Below, piece after piece: positions 16,644 through 24,985 of a stretch of 64,000 bases of DNA. The stretch lies in assembly GCF_052180215.1 (NCBI RefSeq), contig NZ_CP197471.1, positions 2,824,001-2,888,000 of the forward strand, given 5' to 3'. A program made the position numbers and the translations under genes. The notes under the pieces were generated by a model that was not told the origin of the DNA, searched no databases, and saw only the letters and a program-made list of their open reading frames with translations. Position 1 is the stretch's first letter; each line of letters begins with the position of its first letter. The stretch comes from Pseudoneobacillus sp052180215 (GTDB lineage Bacteria; Bacillota; Bacilli; Bacillales; Cytobacillaceae).

Positions 16644-17834
16644 CTAATTTTTCTTTTTGTTTATGAAATCCTCGATTCTTTGGATAGCTGTCTCTAAGGC
16701 ATCTAATGAAGTTGCATATGAAATACGAATGTTATCTGGTGCACCGAATCCAGAACCTGGGATCACGGCAACCATTGCTTCATCTAATAACCCAACAACA
16801 AAGTCATCAACTGAATCGTAACCTGTTATTTCGGCTGCATTTTTTACATTTGGAAACAAATAAAAAGCTCCCTGTGGTTTTATACATGTAATTCCTTCGA
16901 TTGAAACCAGCTTATCATATATAACATTTAAACGTGACTCAAAGGCTGCTCTCATATCTTCAACTGGATGTTGGGGTCCAGTGTAGGCTGCAATCGTACC
17001 GTATTGTGCAGTCGTAGTTGGGTTTGAGGTACTATGGCTTGCAAGATTCGTCATTGCTGTAATAATTTCTTTTTGACCCGCAGCATATCCTATTCTCCAT
17101 CCTGTCATGGAATGAGATTTTGAGACACCATTGATAATAATCGTTTGTTCTTTTAGTTGCTGTGAAATCTGAGCAATTGAAATATGTTTACTATCCCCAT
17201 AAATTAATTTCTCATAAATTTCGTCTGATACAATAAGAATATTCTTTTCTAGGCAAACTTTCCCAATTGCTTCTAATTCTTCTTTTGAATAAATCATTCC
17301 CGTTGGATTGCTTGGAGAATTTATAATAATGGCTCTTGTTTTTTCCGTAATTGCTGACAAAATTTGTTCAGGGGTAATTTTGTAATCGTTACTCTCTACC
17401 CCTTCAATATAAACAGGTTTTCCGCCTGCTAGCTTCACTTGCTCAGGATAACTTACCCAATAGGGGGTGGGAATAATGACTTCATCTTCATCATTCAATA
17501 TAACTTGAAATAAAGTATAAAGAACATGCTTAGCACCATTTCCCACAATAATCTCATTAGCTTGATAGGTAATTCCTTGATCTTCGCTTAACTTATTGAT
17601 AATTGCTTTTTTTAATGCAGGTAATCCTGCTGAAGGAGTATATTTTGTAAACCCAGCATTCATTGATTCGAACGCAGCATCAATAATATGTTGTGGTGTA
17701 TTAAAATCAGGTTCACCTGCACCTAAACCTATTACATCATGTCCCTGAGCTTTTAACTCTGCGGCTTTGGCTGTAATGGCAAGTGTCGTTGATGGTGTTA
17801 AGGCCTTTACTCTTTTAGCAAGTTGAATCTCCAT
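16644..17834 (-). CDS. aspB: aspartate aminotransferase (class I PLP aminotransferase)
   Basis: A 396-residue cytoplasmic enzyme interconverting aspartate and oxaloacetate. The PLP lysine is Lys239 in the SKSHSMTGWR motif; NSPSNPTG (about 172-179) and DEIYEKLIYG provide cofactor contacts; the conserved Arg of the carboxylate site lies in IRISYA near the C-terminus. An AAGGGGAATAAGG ribosome region precedes the ATG. It follows ypmA-ypmB with a 16-nt gap, as in B. subtilis. Confidence 0.95.
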   Translation of the reverse strand: MEIQLAKRVKALTPSTTLAITAKAAELKAQGHDVIGLGAGEPDFNTPQHIIDAAFESMNAGFTKYTPSAGLPALKKAIINKLSEDQGITYQANEIIVGNGAKHVLYTLFQVILNDEDEVIIPTPYWVSYPEQVKLAGGKPVYIEGVESNDYKITPEQILSAITEKTRAIIINSPSNPTGMIYSKEELEAIGKVCLEKNILIVSDEIYEKLIYGDSKHISIAQISQQLKEQTIIINGVSKSHSMTGWRIGYAAGQKEIITAMTNLASHSTSNPTTTAQYGTIAAYTGPQHPVEDMRAAFESRLNVIYDKLVSIEGITCIKPQGAFYLFPNVKNAAEITGYDSVDDFVVGLLDEAMVAVIPGSGFGAPDNIRISYATSLDALETAIQRIEDFINKKKN

Positions 17835-17850
17835 TCCTTATTCCCCTTTA

Positions 17851-18339
17851 TTATAAATTTTCAATTTTTTTAAGCCATTCTCCCGTTTCAAAATCAACAT
17901 AATAATAATTGATTAAGTTAGAATCGGAAAGGTAATAAATTTCCCATAAAGGAATACCTTTCTCCATCCCTAATCTGACATCAACTATTTTTTGGGGATT
18001 ACTTAATTGCTTTACTTTATTAATAGCCTGTTGTTTTGTTACCCCATTTTTTTCTTTTCTAACAATCGGTTCATTACCATTTTCCGGTATCCACACGATT
18101 ATCTTTTCGCCATCAACATTTTTACCTTTTACAATTGAAACAGTTTCCAATCCATGGTATAGTTCAAAGTCATCAACAGTCTTTAACCTTGTTTCTAAAA
18201 AAGCTTTTTTAATCGCTTTTTGTTCAGCACTCTTAAGGGGTTTAATAGATTGAGAGTACGTAATTGAAATAAGTCCAAAAGTCACTAAAAATAAAATCAC
18301 GAAAATCCATAATAATTTCTTCATAGCGCTCAGATCCAT
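17851..18339 (-). CDS. ypmB: YpmB, membrane-anchored PepSY-type protein
   Basis: A 162-residue protein with an N-terminal membrane anchor or signal (about 8-28) and an extracytoplasmic part. The C-terminus (KQAINKVKQLSNPQKIVDVRLGM... and YYVDFETGEW) resembles a PepSY/YpeB-like fold. The start at 18339 is fixed by a TAATG overlap with ypmA, which implies translational coupling. Length matches the 161-residue B. subtilis protein. Function is not established. Confidence 0.88.
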   Translation of the reverse strand: MDLSAMKKLLWIFVILFLVTFGLISITYSQSIKPLKSAEQKAIKKAFLETRLKTVDDFELYHGLETVSIVKGKNVDGEKIIVWIPENGNEPIVRKEKNGVTKQQAINKVKQLSNPQKIVDVRLGMEKGIPLWEIYYLSDSNLINYYYVDFETGEWLKKIENL

Positions 18340-18509
18340 TATGTACGATAAATGGTAAAAATGGCTTTATTTTGGTCTTCTTGATCTAATGCCAGTCCAA
18401 ACATTAAATCCTTATGTTTAAGGGTACGGTTTAAGGAATCCACAATTTTATATAAGTCTGAACTGTACTCTATTTTCACAGTTGAAAGGACCTCAATTTT
18501 ACTTTCCAT
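18339..18509 (-). CDS. ypmA: YpmA family small protein
   Basis: A 56-residue protein starting MESKIEVLSTVK and ending AIFTIYRT, with HKDLMFGLALDQED in between. Each block matches my memory of B. subtilis YpmA, also 56 residues. An AGGAGG ribosome site lies eight bases upstream of the ATG. Its stop codon overlaps the ypmB start (TAATG). It is easily missed because of its size. Function is unknown. Confidence 0.9.
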   Translation of the reverse strand: MESKIEVLSTVKIEYSSDLYKIVDSLNRTLKHKDLMFGLALDQEDQNKAIFTIYRT

Positions 18510-18607
18510 TGGTTATACCTCCTAGAAGTCAACAAAATTTGTAACTAATATCCCAAACTAAATAGGTCATAATATGATTACGGACCAATAAATGAATCTC
18601 CAACAAC

Positions 18608-18616
18608 ATTATAGCA
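18608..18616 (-). promoter_or_regulatory. extended -10 promoter of ypmA-ypmB-aspB
   Basis: On the minus strand TGCTATAAT is a perfect extended -10, about 100 bases upstream of ypmA. No strong -35 is seen. Confidence 0.5.
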
Positions 18617-18714
18617 GTAGACACCCAGTTACGTTAAGGATTTTCATACGGTATTGGCTCAAAAAATCTCTCTAGTCCACAACGTCATGGCTGTGCAATA
18701 TGCACAGCTATTTT

Positions 18715-19557
18715 TTATTCTTCATCATTACTAACCGGCACGGTTATGACTTCATAATTATCCTTTAAAAATTTGATAGAAATATTCCCATGGCTTTCCG
18801 TATAGTAAACATCAATCCAATCCTCATGAAGCATTTTTAATAAGTCAACGCTTGGAACTTTCCCTTTTGAGTGAAATAAAACCGCTACCTCTGGATCCAT
18901 ATTCTTTAATAACTTTCTTGAAACACTTCCTTCTTTGCCGAAATAGGGAAGTTTCACTATTCTATATGGGAATCCCTTTTTCCTAAATAGCTCTTCCTCT
19001 GATTTTTTTCCAAAAGTGTTTTTTAAATAAATATTATGATGAAAATAAGATAGTGAAATATCCATTCCTCTTTGTTTTGTATCTTCTGCATATACAACTT
19101 CTGCAATAAGTTCTGGTAATAACATTTGCTTTGTACCATTACTCCATATATGCAAGGAAACATCCTCTTGATGTTGCAATTGTGATTTTACAAAATCCTC
19201 ATTTCCACTATGAACAATTACTTGCTGTACATCAAAATGGGTGATAACCCATTCTAAATCATCATGTGTACAAGTTTGAATATCGGTGCAAATAATAGTA
19301 GATATTTTATCTACATGATAAACAGCAAGCTGCTTTTTTAACTCTTGTTTCATTCCAGGAGCACCTGTATTGATGAGTATGTTTTCACCATTCGCATGCT
19401 GAATCAGTGTTGCCTCACCATCTGAAAGTGAAAAAAAAGTAAAGGCAAGTTCATTTTCATTCAGCTTCAAGTTAATTCCTTCTAATGTGGGAATGGGTTT
19501 CCCAAAAATATTAGATACAATAAAAAGAAATGAAACTAACGAATAGAGTATATTCAA
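18715..19557 (-). CDS. exported ComEC-like metallo-beta-lactamase-fold protein, probably catalytically inactive
   Basis: A 280-residue protein with an N-terminal signal or anchor (about 1-20). The remainder follows the order of the beta-lactamase-like C-terminal domain of ComEC/Rec2: FTFFSLSDGEATLIQ, then LINTGAPG, then IICTDIQTCTHDDLEW where active relatives have LTHxHxDHxxG, and finally VAVLFHSKGKVPS. The metal-binding HxHxDH motif is largely lost, so hydrolysis is unlikely. It sits between ypmA and dinG, a position I do not associate with a known gene. Alternative: a binding-only paralogue of a DNA-uptake domain. Confidence 0.6.
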   Translation of the reverse strand: MNILYSLVSFLFIVSNIFGKPIPTLEGINLKLNENELAFTFFSLSDGEATLIQHANGENILINTGAPGMKQELKKQLAVYHVDKISTIICTDIQTCTHDDLEWVITHFDVQQVIVHSGNEDFVKSQLQHQEDVSLHIWSNGTKQMLLPELIAEVVYAEDTKQRGMDISLSYFHHNIYLKNTFGKKSEEELFRKKGFPYRIVKLPYFGKEGSVSRKLLKNMDPEVAVLFHSKGKVPSVDLLKMLHEDWIDVYYTESHGNISIKFLKDNYEVITVPVSNDEE

Positions 19558-19619
19558 TTTCTTTCCTCCTCTACTTTTGTATAGAGTGTGTGGAAAGAAC
19601 TAAATTTATAAGTTTATAT

Positions 19620-22406
19620 TCAATCTAACCATGAATGAATAATCTCCAAAATATCTTCTAGGGGCTTCTCTTTAATTGGTATGTCAGGAATAGATTGAAT
19701 AAACTTCCTTCCATATTTTGTTGTAATAATTCTCCGGTCAAGAACAATCATTACACCTTTATCACGTTCTGTCCGTATCAATCTTCCGAATCCTTGCTTG
19801 AAACGTAATACAGCTTCCGGCAATGACACTTCCATAAAAGGGTTTCCGCCATGCTTTTTAACTTCCTCACATTTTGCCTGCATAAATGGTTCTTCTGGTG
19901 GAGTGAACGGCAATCTAACCATAACTAGACAAGATAAATCTTCACCCGGGATATCAATCCCTTCCCAAAAACTACTGGTGCCAAAGAGGATTGCTTTTTC
20001 AAACTTTTGGAATGTCCTCGTTAATCGTGAACGGCTTCCACTGGTTATCCCTTGCGCAATCAAGGCATATTCCTCTAATAAACCACTTTCCTTCATCAAT
20101 GCATAGGTTTTTCTTAGCATCTCATGGGATGTAAATAACAATAGCATTCTCCCTTTTGTTACTTCTGCAATAGAAATTATTTGTTCCGTAATCGAAGTGA
20201 CATAATCATCTAAGGAAACCATTTTAATATCGGGAAGATCCTGTGGAATAAGTAATTTCACTTTATTACGATAATCAAAAGGAGAGCTAATTTGGATTGT
20301 TTTTGTCATTTCATGAAGACCAAGCTCATTTATAATATAGTCAAATTGATTGTCTATCGATAAAGTAGCTGAAGTCACAAGGACACTTTTTAAATTTGAA
20401 AAGAAATTTTCCTGTAGATCTTCTGCAATCGATACGGGTTGTAAATAAACCGTTGTGGAATTTTGAAAAGCGCGAAAATCAATTTCAATCCAAGCCACAT
20501 TTTTATCAGATGGAGATAAGAAAATCTTGCTAATGGTTTCCCTTATTTTCGATAAATCATCACAAGCTTGACTAATTTCACCTCTCAAATACGGATCCAT
20601 TTGCTTTCCATTTTGCTTTTCCAGTTCTATAATTGCCTGTTCTATGGAACCAATAAATTCTTTTATCAAGAATGAAAAGCGTTCACCCGTATGAAATAGA
20701 TTTTTAAAATACGGGGTTTGTGAATCGATCTTGATACTGACTTTCATACTTGGTTCCGATGTTAAAATATTTTTCACGTAGATTCTTATGGCTTTAAAAA
20801 ATTCATCCATTTCAAAAAATAAATCAACCATACAGCGATTTATTTTTTCTAAATAAGCTTTATTTCCGCTATTCGTTCTAATCCATGTATTCAACTGAAA
20901 GGTTAGATTCTTTTGCTCTACTAAGCCAAATTGATTTAAAAGAAGTCTAATTTTAAAATAATCTAATTGTGATCCCAAGAAATGAAAAGCTACTTTATGA
21001 AAATGATGTCCTTCGTCTAACACTACATAATCAACCTTAGGTAAAGATGATTGACGCCCAGATAGATCGGAGAGCAGTAAACTATGATTCGTGATAATGA
21101 GATTTGCATTTGCTACCTTCTTTTTCGCACGCTCATAAAAATCAAAGCCAACCCACGGCCCCTCGTCATTTACGGTATGTTGACCATGATTTATTCGATT
21201 CCAAAATATCTGACCACCACTAGAAAGATTTAATTCATCAACGTCTCCTGTTTCAGTATGTAATAACCAAATTAATATTTGCATTTTGGTTAGACAGGAA
21301 TCATAGTTATCCTCTATTTCATGCAAACTTTCTTCAAACTTAGAAAGATTAAGATAATGCATTTTCCCTTTTAATAAGGCAATGTGTAAATCAAATGGTA
21401 GCATTTTCTTTAATAAGGGAATATCATTCGTAATTAATTGGTTTTGTAATTGAATCGTATACGTGCTAACCATTACTTTACTACCTGTCATTTTGGAAAA
21501 ATAGGCAGCCGGAAATAGATACCCTAATGTTTTTCCTATTCCTGTTCCTGCTTCTAGGACTAGGTGCTGCTGTTTGCTAAAAGACTTAAATACCTCATTC
21601 ATCATATAAAATTGGCCTGATCTTTTTTGAAAGTGAGGAAATGTCTTTTGAAACTGCCCTTCTTTTAGTTCATCATGAAAAGGAAAAGTGATAGTGCCTT
21701 TATTATTCACTTCTTCGATCTGCGAATGGTCGATTTTCTGACGAAGAACTAACCCATTTATTACTTCTAAATCACCTTGCCACTCTTCTGCTCTTGTCGA
21801 CTTCAGTTCTAAAATGTCGTCAAATAGTAATTGAATATCACTCTTTAATCCACCAGAAAGTTCTGCTAACTGTTTAAAAGTCGTTAAGGGTATTTCCAAC
21901 ATTCTATCTAAAAAATGCAACAATAACTCAGCTGTTACTTCTGCATCACTATCTGCTTGATGAGGTCTTTCATGGACATAGCCTAATAAAATAGCTAAAT
22001 CACTCAATTTATAACTATCAATTGTCGGGAATAGAAATCTTGATAATTCAACCGTATCAATAACTGGGCCAAAAAAACCTTCCTGATTAGCCATTAAAAG
22101 CTCTTCCTGTAAAAAGGAAAGATCAAAAAGGACATTGTGTGCAACAAAATAAGCATCCTCTAATAGACTCTGTACCTTAGGTGCTAAGTCTTCAAAATGA
22201 GGTGCATCCTTTACCATGTCATCAGTTATTCCAGTTAATTCCTCAATAAAAATCGGAATCTTCACTTTCGGATTTACAAATGAGGAAAATGTTTCTACCA
22301 CTTTGCCATTTTCAATCACAACGGCAGCAAATTGGATAATTCGGTCACCCTTTTTTGGTGAGTTCCCCGTTGTCTCTAAATCAATTACAACAAATTTGTT
22401 ATTCAT
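19620..22406 (-). CDS. dinG: DinG family exonuclease/helicase-like protein
   Basis: A 928-residue protein of the Gram-positive DinG type. Residues 1-165 are a DnaQ-like 3'-5' exonuclease domain with Asp9-x-Glu11 (DLETTG) and the ExoIII motif HQADSDAEVTAELL (149-162). The rest is an XPD-like helicase core with motif I GTGIGKT (287-293), motif II DEGH, and C-terminal motifs GTSSFWEGIDIPG and RFKQGFGRLIR. The iron-sulfur cysteines of E. coli DinG are not evident, as is usual for this subfamily. The staphylococcal homologue acts as a nuclease rather than a helicase (family knowledge). It is monocistronic or joined to the ComEC-like gene 62 nt downstream. Confidence 0.94.
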   Translation of the reverse strand: MNNKFVVIDLETTGNSPKKGDRIIQFAAVVIENGKVVETFSSFVNPKVKIPIFIEELTGITDDMVKDAPHFEDLAPKVQSLLEDAYFVAHNVLFDLSFLQEELLMANQEGFFGPVIDTVELSRFLFPTIDSYKLSDLAILLGYVHERPHQADSDAEVTAELLLHFLDRMLEIPLTTFKQLAELSGGLKSDIQLLFDDILELKSTRAEEWQGDLEVINGLVLRQKIDHSQIEEVNNKGTITFPFHDELKEGQFQKTFPHFQKRSGQFYMMNEVFKSFSKQQHLVLEAGTGIGKTLGYLFPAAYFSKMTGSKVMVSTYTIQLQNQLITNDIPLLKKMLPFDLHIALLKGKMHYLNLSKFEESLHEIEDNYDSCLTKMQILIWLLHTETGDVDELNLSSGGQIFWNRINHGQHTVNDEGPWVGFDFYERAKKKVANANLIITNHSLLLSDLSGRQSSLPKVDYVVLDEGHHFHKVAFHFLGSQLDYFKIRLLLNQFGLVEQKNLTFQLNTWIRTNSGNKAYLEKINRCMVDLFFEMDEFFKAIRIYVKNILTSEPSMKVSIKIDSQTPYFKNLFHTGERFSFLIKEFIGSIEQAIIELEKQNGKQMDPYLRGEISQACDDLSKIRETISKIFLSPSDKNVAWIEIDFRAFQNSTTVYLQPVSIAEDLQENFFSNLKSVLVTSATLSIDNQFDYIINELGLHEMTKTIQISSPFDYRNKVKLLIPQDLPDIKMVSLDDYVTSITEQIISIAEVTKGRMLLLFTSHEMLRKTYALMKESGLLEEYALIAQGITSGSRSRLTRTFQKFEKAILFGTSSFWEGIDIPGEDLSCLVMVRLPFTPPEEPFMQAKCEEVKKHGGNPFMEVSLPEAVLRFKQGFGRLIRTERDKGVMIVLDRRIITTKYGRKFIQSIPDIPIKEKPLEDILEIIHSWLD

Positions 22407-22499
22407 GTATTACACCTCAAAACTTACTATCTTTAAAAGGTATCATATAATGAATGAAAATGATAATGTTTATAGCATTATTTTAGTCCTAAATATAGG

Positions 22500-22528
22500 A
22501 AAAATCCCCTATTGGAAGGGGATTTTTT
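22500..22528. terminator. terminator of the panB-panC-panD operon
   Basis: The stem AAATCCCC/GGGGATTT has T tracts on both strands, 12 bases past the panD stop. Confidence 0.85.
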
Positions 22529-22539
22529 TAAAATCTATA

Positions 22540-22923
22540 TTACATAATAGTGTGAGCTGGTTCAGCTGCAATTAACTCTTTAATTTGGTTTTGTTCATTC
22601 ATGATAGCTACTTTAGGTTTATGTTCATGAATCTTATCTTCTGGAACAAGAGTATATGAAATAATAATGACAATGTCCCCTTCTTGAACAAGTCTTGCCG
22701 CAGCTCCATTTAGACAAATGACGCCGCTTCCTCGTTCACCAGGAATAATATAAGTCTCTAAGCGTGCTCCATTATTATTATTAACAATTTGAACCTTTTC
22801 ATTTGCAATCATGCCCACTGCATCTAGAATATCTTCATCAATGGTGATGCTGCCAACATAATTTAAATTTGCTTCAGTAACTCGCGCGCGATGGATTTTA
22901 CCATTCATCATGGTGCGAAACAT
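22540..22923 (-). CDS. panD: aspartate 1-decarboxylase
   Basis: A 127-residue pyruvoyl enzyme making beta-alanine from aspartate for pantothenate. The self-cleavage site is Gly24-Ser25 (NYVGSITID); Ser25 becomes the pyruvoyl group. Conserved catalytic surroundings are Lys9, Arg54 in ARLETY and Tyr58. The ribosome site is GAGGAGG. It is the last gene of panB-panC-panD, 42 nt after panC. Confidence 0.97.
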   Translation of the reverse strand: MFRTMMNGKIHRARVTEANLNYVGSITIDEDILDAVGMIANEKVQIVNNNNGARLETYIIPGERGSGVICLNGAAARLVQEGDIVIIISYTLVPEDKIHEHKPKVAIMNEQNQIKELIAAEPAHTIM

Positions 22924-22965
22924 TGGTGTTCCTCCTCATTTATATCTAATAATTTCTTTTTTTTA

Positions 22966-23814
22966 TCACTTTTGGATAATGATATTATCGATCAATCTAG
23001 CTTTAGAAAATTTCACTGCCAAAGCAATAATGATTTTTTCTGTAGAATCCTGAATAGGTTCTAATTGTGGGTAGGAATAGATTTCAATATAATCAACTAC
23101 ACCACTAGTATGACTTTTTAAGTAGTCTTTCATTAAGGTAATGATTTTTTCTATATCATGTTCACCGTTTTCCATTTCCTGCTTTGCCATCTGTAGGCTT
23201 TTAAATAACGCAGGCGCTTCTTTTCTTTCTTCCTCAGAAAGAAATACATTTCTTGAACTCTTTGCTAAACCATCATGTTCACGTAGAGTCTCAACAGGTA
23301 TCAATTCAATTGGAAAATGAAAATCTTGAATAAGTCCCTCTACTACGGCAACCTGTTGGGCATCTTTTAAACCGAAATATACTCGGTTTGGGCCAATAAT
23401 ATTAAACAACTTAACCAGGACTGTAGCTACGCCATCAAAATGCCCTGGACGGGATCGTCCGCATAAAACATCCGTTCGGCTTTGTACCATTACTTTTACG
23501 GATGTTTCTGTTGGATACATTTCGTTAACAGTAGGATAAAAAATGTAATCAACACCCTCCTTTAGAGCCAACTGGTAATCTCTTTCAAAATCCCTTGGAT
23601 AAGTTGAGAGATCTTCTTTGGGTCCAAATTGAAGTGGATTAACAAATATACTTAAAACGGTAATATCATTTTCACTCTTCGATTTTTTTATAAGAGATAA
23701 GTGCCCCTCATGTAAATAACCCATAGTAGGAACGTATCCAATTTTTTTAAATTGTTTATTCTCAGCTATCATCTGTTGGTGCATTTCATGGATCGTTTCA
23801 ATTACCTGCATCAT
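22966..23814 (-). CDS. panC: pantothenate synthetase
   Basis: A 282-residue ATP-dependent ligase joining pantoate and beta-alanine. It has the nucleotidyltransferase HIGH-like motif in PTMGYLHEGHLSL (about 29-41), NPLQFGPKED, GRSRPGHFDGVATV and the SSRN motif (KSSRNVFLS). The first ATG overlaps the panB stop as ATGA; a second ATG immediately follows and is better spaced from the GGAGG site inside panB, so the product may begin one residue later. Translational coupling with panB is likely. Confidence 0.97.
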   Translation of the reverse strand: MMQVIETIHEMHQQMIAENKQFKKIGYVPTMGYLHEGHLSLIKKSKSENDITVLSIFVNPLQFGPKEDLSTYPRDFERDYQLALKEGVDYIFYPTVNEMYPTETSVKVMVQSRTDVLCGRSRPGHFDGVATVLVKLFNIIGPNRVYFGLKDAQQVAVVEGLIQDFHFPIELIPVETLREHDGLAKSSRNVFLSEEERKEAPALFKSLQMAKQEMENGEHDIEKIITLMKDYLKSHTSGVVDYIEIYSYPQLEPIQDSTEKIIIALAVKFSKARLIDNIIIQK

Positions 23815-24644
23815 TTACCTCCGTATAATCCTTTTAATTCATCCTCTTTCATTGTAAAAGAATGTTTTTCTTCCGGAAATGCGTTGCTTTTGACTTCCGA
23901 TACATAGGAACCAATACTTTCAATAATTTGATCATGAATATGATGATATTGTTTTACAAATTTAGGGACTCTATCTACCCCATAGCCAATAATATCGTGA
24001 TAGACCAAAACCTGTCCATCTACTTCTACTCCTGCTCCAATTCCAATAGTTGGAATGGAAACACTTTTTGTTACTTCAGCAGCTAACTGCTTTGGGACAC
24101 ATTCCAACACAATCGAAAATGCACCAGCGGCTTCACACTTTTTTGCATCCTCGATTAGCTTTTGGGCTGCTTTAGCTTCTTTCCCTTGAACCTTATAGCC
24201 ACCCAATACATGAACCGATTGAGGAGTTAGTCCTAGATGAGCCATAACAGGGATACCAGCATTGGTTAAAGCTTTTATTTTATCTAATACTTCATCTGCT
24301 CCTTCTAATTTAACGGCATGGGCTCCAGTTTCCTGTATTAAGCGTCCCGCGTTCATTAGAGCATCTTTTGTGGTTGTATGATAAGTTAAAAATGGCATGT
24401 CCACAACAATAAATGTATTTTTAGCCCCACGTTTAACGGCTTTTGCATGATGGACCATATCATCCATTGTGACGGGAATCGTTGAATCATATCCTAATAC
24501 AACCATTCCTAATGAATCACCCACTAATATTAGGTCCACACCTGCTTCTTGAGCCTGTTTTGCAGATGGGTAATCGTAGGCTGTCAGCATAGCAATTTTT
24601 TCATTTGCTTCTTTCATCTTAAAAAAATCCGTCGTCTGTTTCAT
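23811..24644 (-). CDS. panB: 3-methyl-2-oxobutanoate hydroxymethyltransferase
   Basis: A 277-residue TIM-barrel enzyme that makes ketopantoate, the committed step to pantothenate and CoA. Metal and substrate residues are seen in VGDSLGMVVLGYDSTIPVTM, VKLEGA, HLGLTPQS and GIGAG. It heads the panBCD operon and has a strong AGGAGG ribosome site. Its leader is long and contains a structured, terminator-bearing RNA (24746-24922), so expression may be attenuated; see that entry. Confidence 0.97.
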   Translation of the reverse strand: MKQTTDFFKMKEANEKIAMLTAYDYPSAKQAQEAGVDLILVGDSLGMVVLGYDSTIPVTMDDMVHHAKAVKRGAKNTFIVVDMPFLTYHTTTKDALMNAGRLIQETGAHAVKLEGADEVLDKIKALTNAGIPVMAHLGLTPQSVHVLGGYKVQGKEAKAAQKLIEDAKKCEAAGAFSIVLECVPKQLAAEVTKSVSIPTIGIGAGVEVDGQVLVYHDIIGYGVDRVPKFVKQYHHIHDQIIESIGSYVSEVKSNAFPEEKHSFTMKEDELKGLYGGK

Positions 24645-24745
24645 CCAATTTCCTCCTTTTTCTGTAAAGCTAATGTGTCAATTTTTCCACAATAGCTAGA
24701 CAAGGAAAAAAAGGTAACGAAACGATATGGAGGTTAGACACAGCA

Positions 24746-24922
24746 AAAAGGATCATTCCGCAATGCAGAAGGATCCTGTACTCCCTTAGTTCGTTTCATC
24801 CCTCTGTCCCGGTCCAACATGGATCTAGGCAGAACTATTTTGTTCAAAAAATAATTTGCAGTTCTTTCACACTTCCTGCATTCACCTTAGCACTAGGTGC
24901 AGTTCACTTGGATACTGCCCAA
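24746..24922 (-). ncRNA. structured RNA candidate (panB leader attenuator or small RNA)
   Basis: On the minus strand a perfect extended -10 (TGTTATAAT, plus 24928-24936) lies just upstream. The next 175 bases hold successive hairpins: GCAGT/ACTGC (24899-24918), CACCT/AGGTG (24883-24899), TGCAG/CTGCA (24857-24880), and a long-range stem TAGTTC/GAACTA (24787-24837). It ends with a strong terminator hairpin AGGATC/GATCCT (24750-24778) plus a T run. Bases around 24871-24880 could instead pair with the left arm of the terminator, as in an attenuator. No frame with a ribosome site is present. I do not recognise the family; a 'pan' RNA motif is known upstream of panB operons but I cannot confirm a match. 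Confidence 0.5.
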
Positions 24923-24927
24923 TAAGC

Positions 24928-24936
24928 ATTATAACA
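24928..24936 (-). promoter_or_regulatory. extended -10 promoter of the panB leader RNA
   Basis: TGTTATAAT on the minus strand, 50 bases past the birA stop, with only a weak -35. It would start transcription near 24921. Confidence 0.55.
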
Positions 24937-24985
24937 AATCCATTAAGCATTTGGCTATTACCTGAAATTTTTTTCCAGAAAAATT

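Noticed and set aside
18689..18711. Hairpin GGCTGTGCA/TGCACAGCT downstream of the ComEC-like gene
   Set aside because: The T tract is on the plus-strand side, so it is not a terminator for the minus-strand gene, and no plus-strand gene ends there. It may be a chance or other element.
24645..24985. T-box riboswitch upstream of panB
   Set aside because: The conserved T-box sequence AGGGTGGNACCGCG is absent and pan genes are not usual T-box targets.
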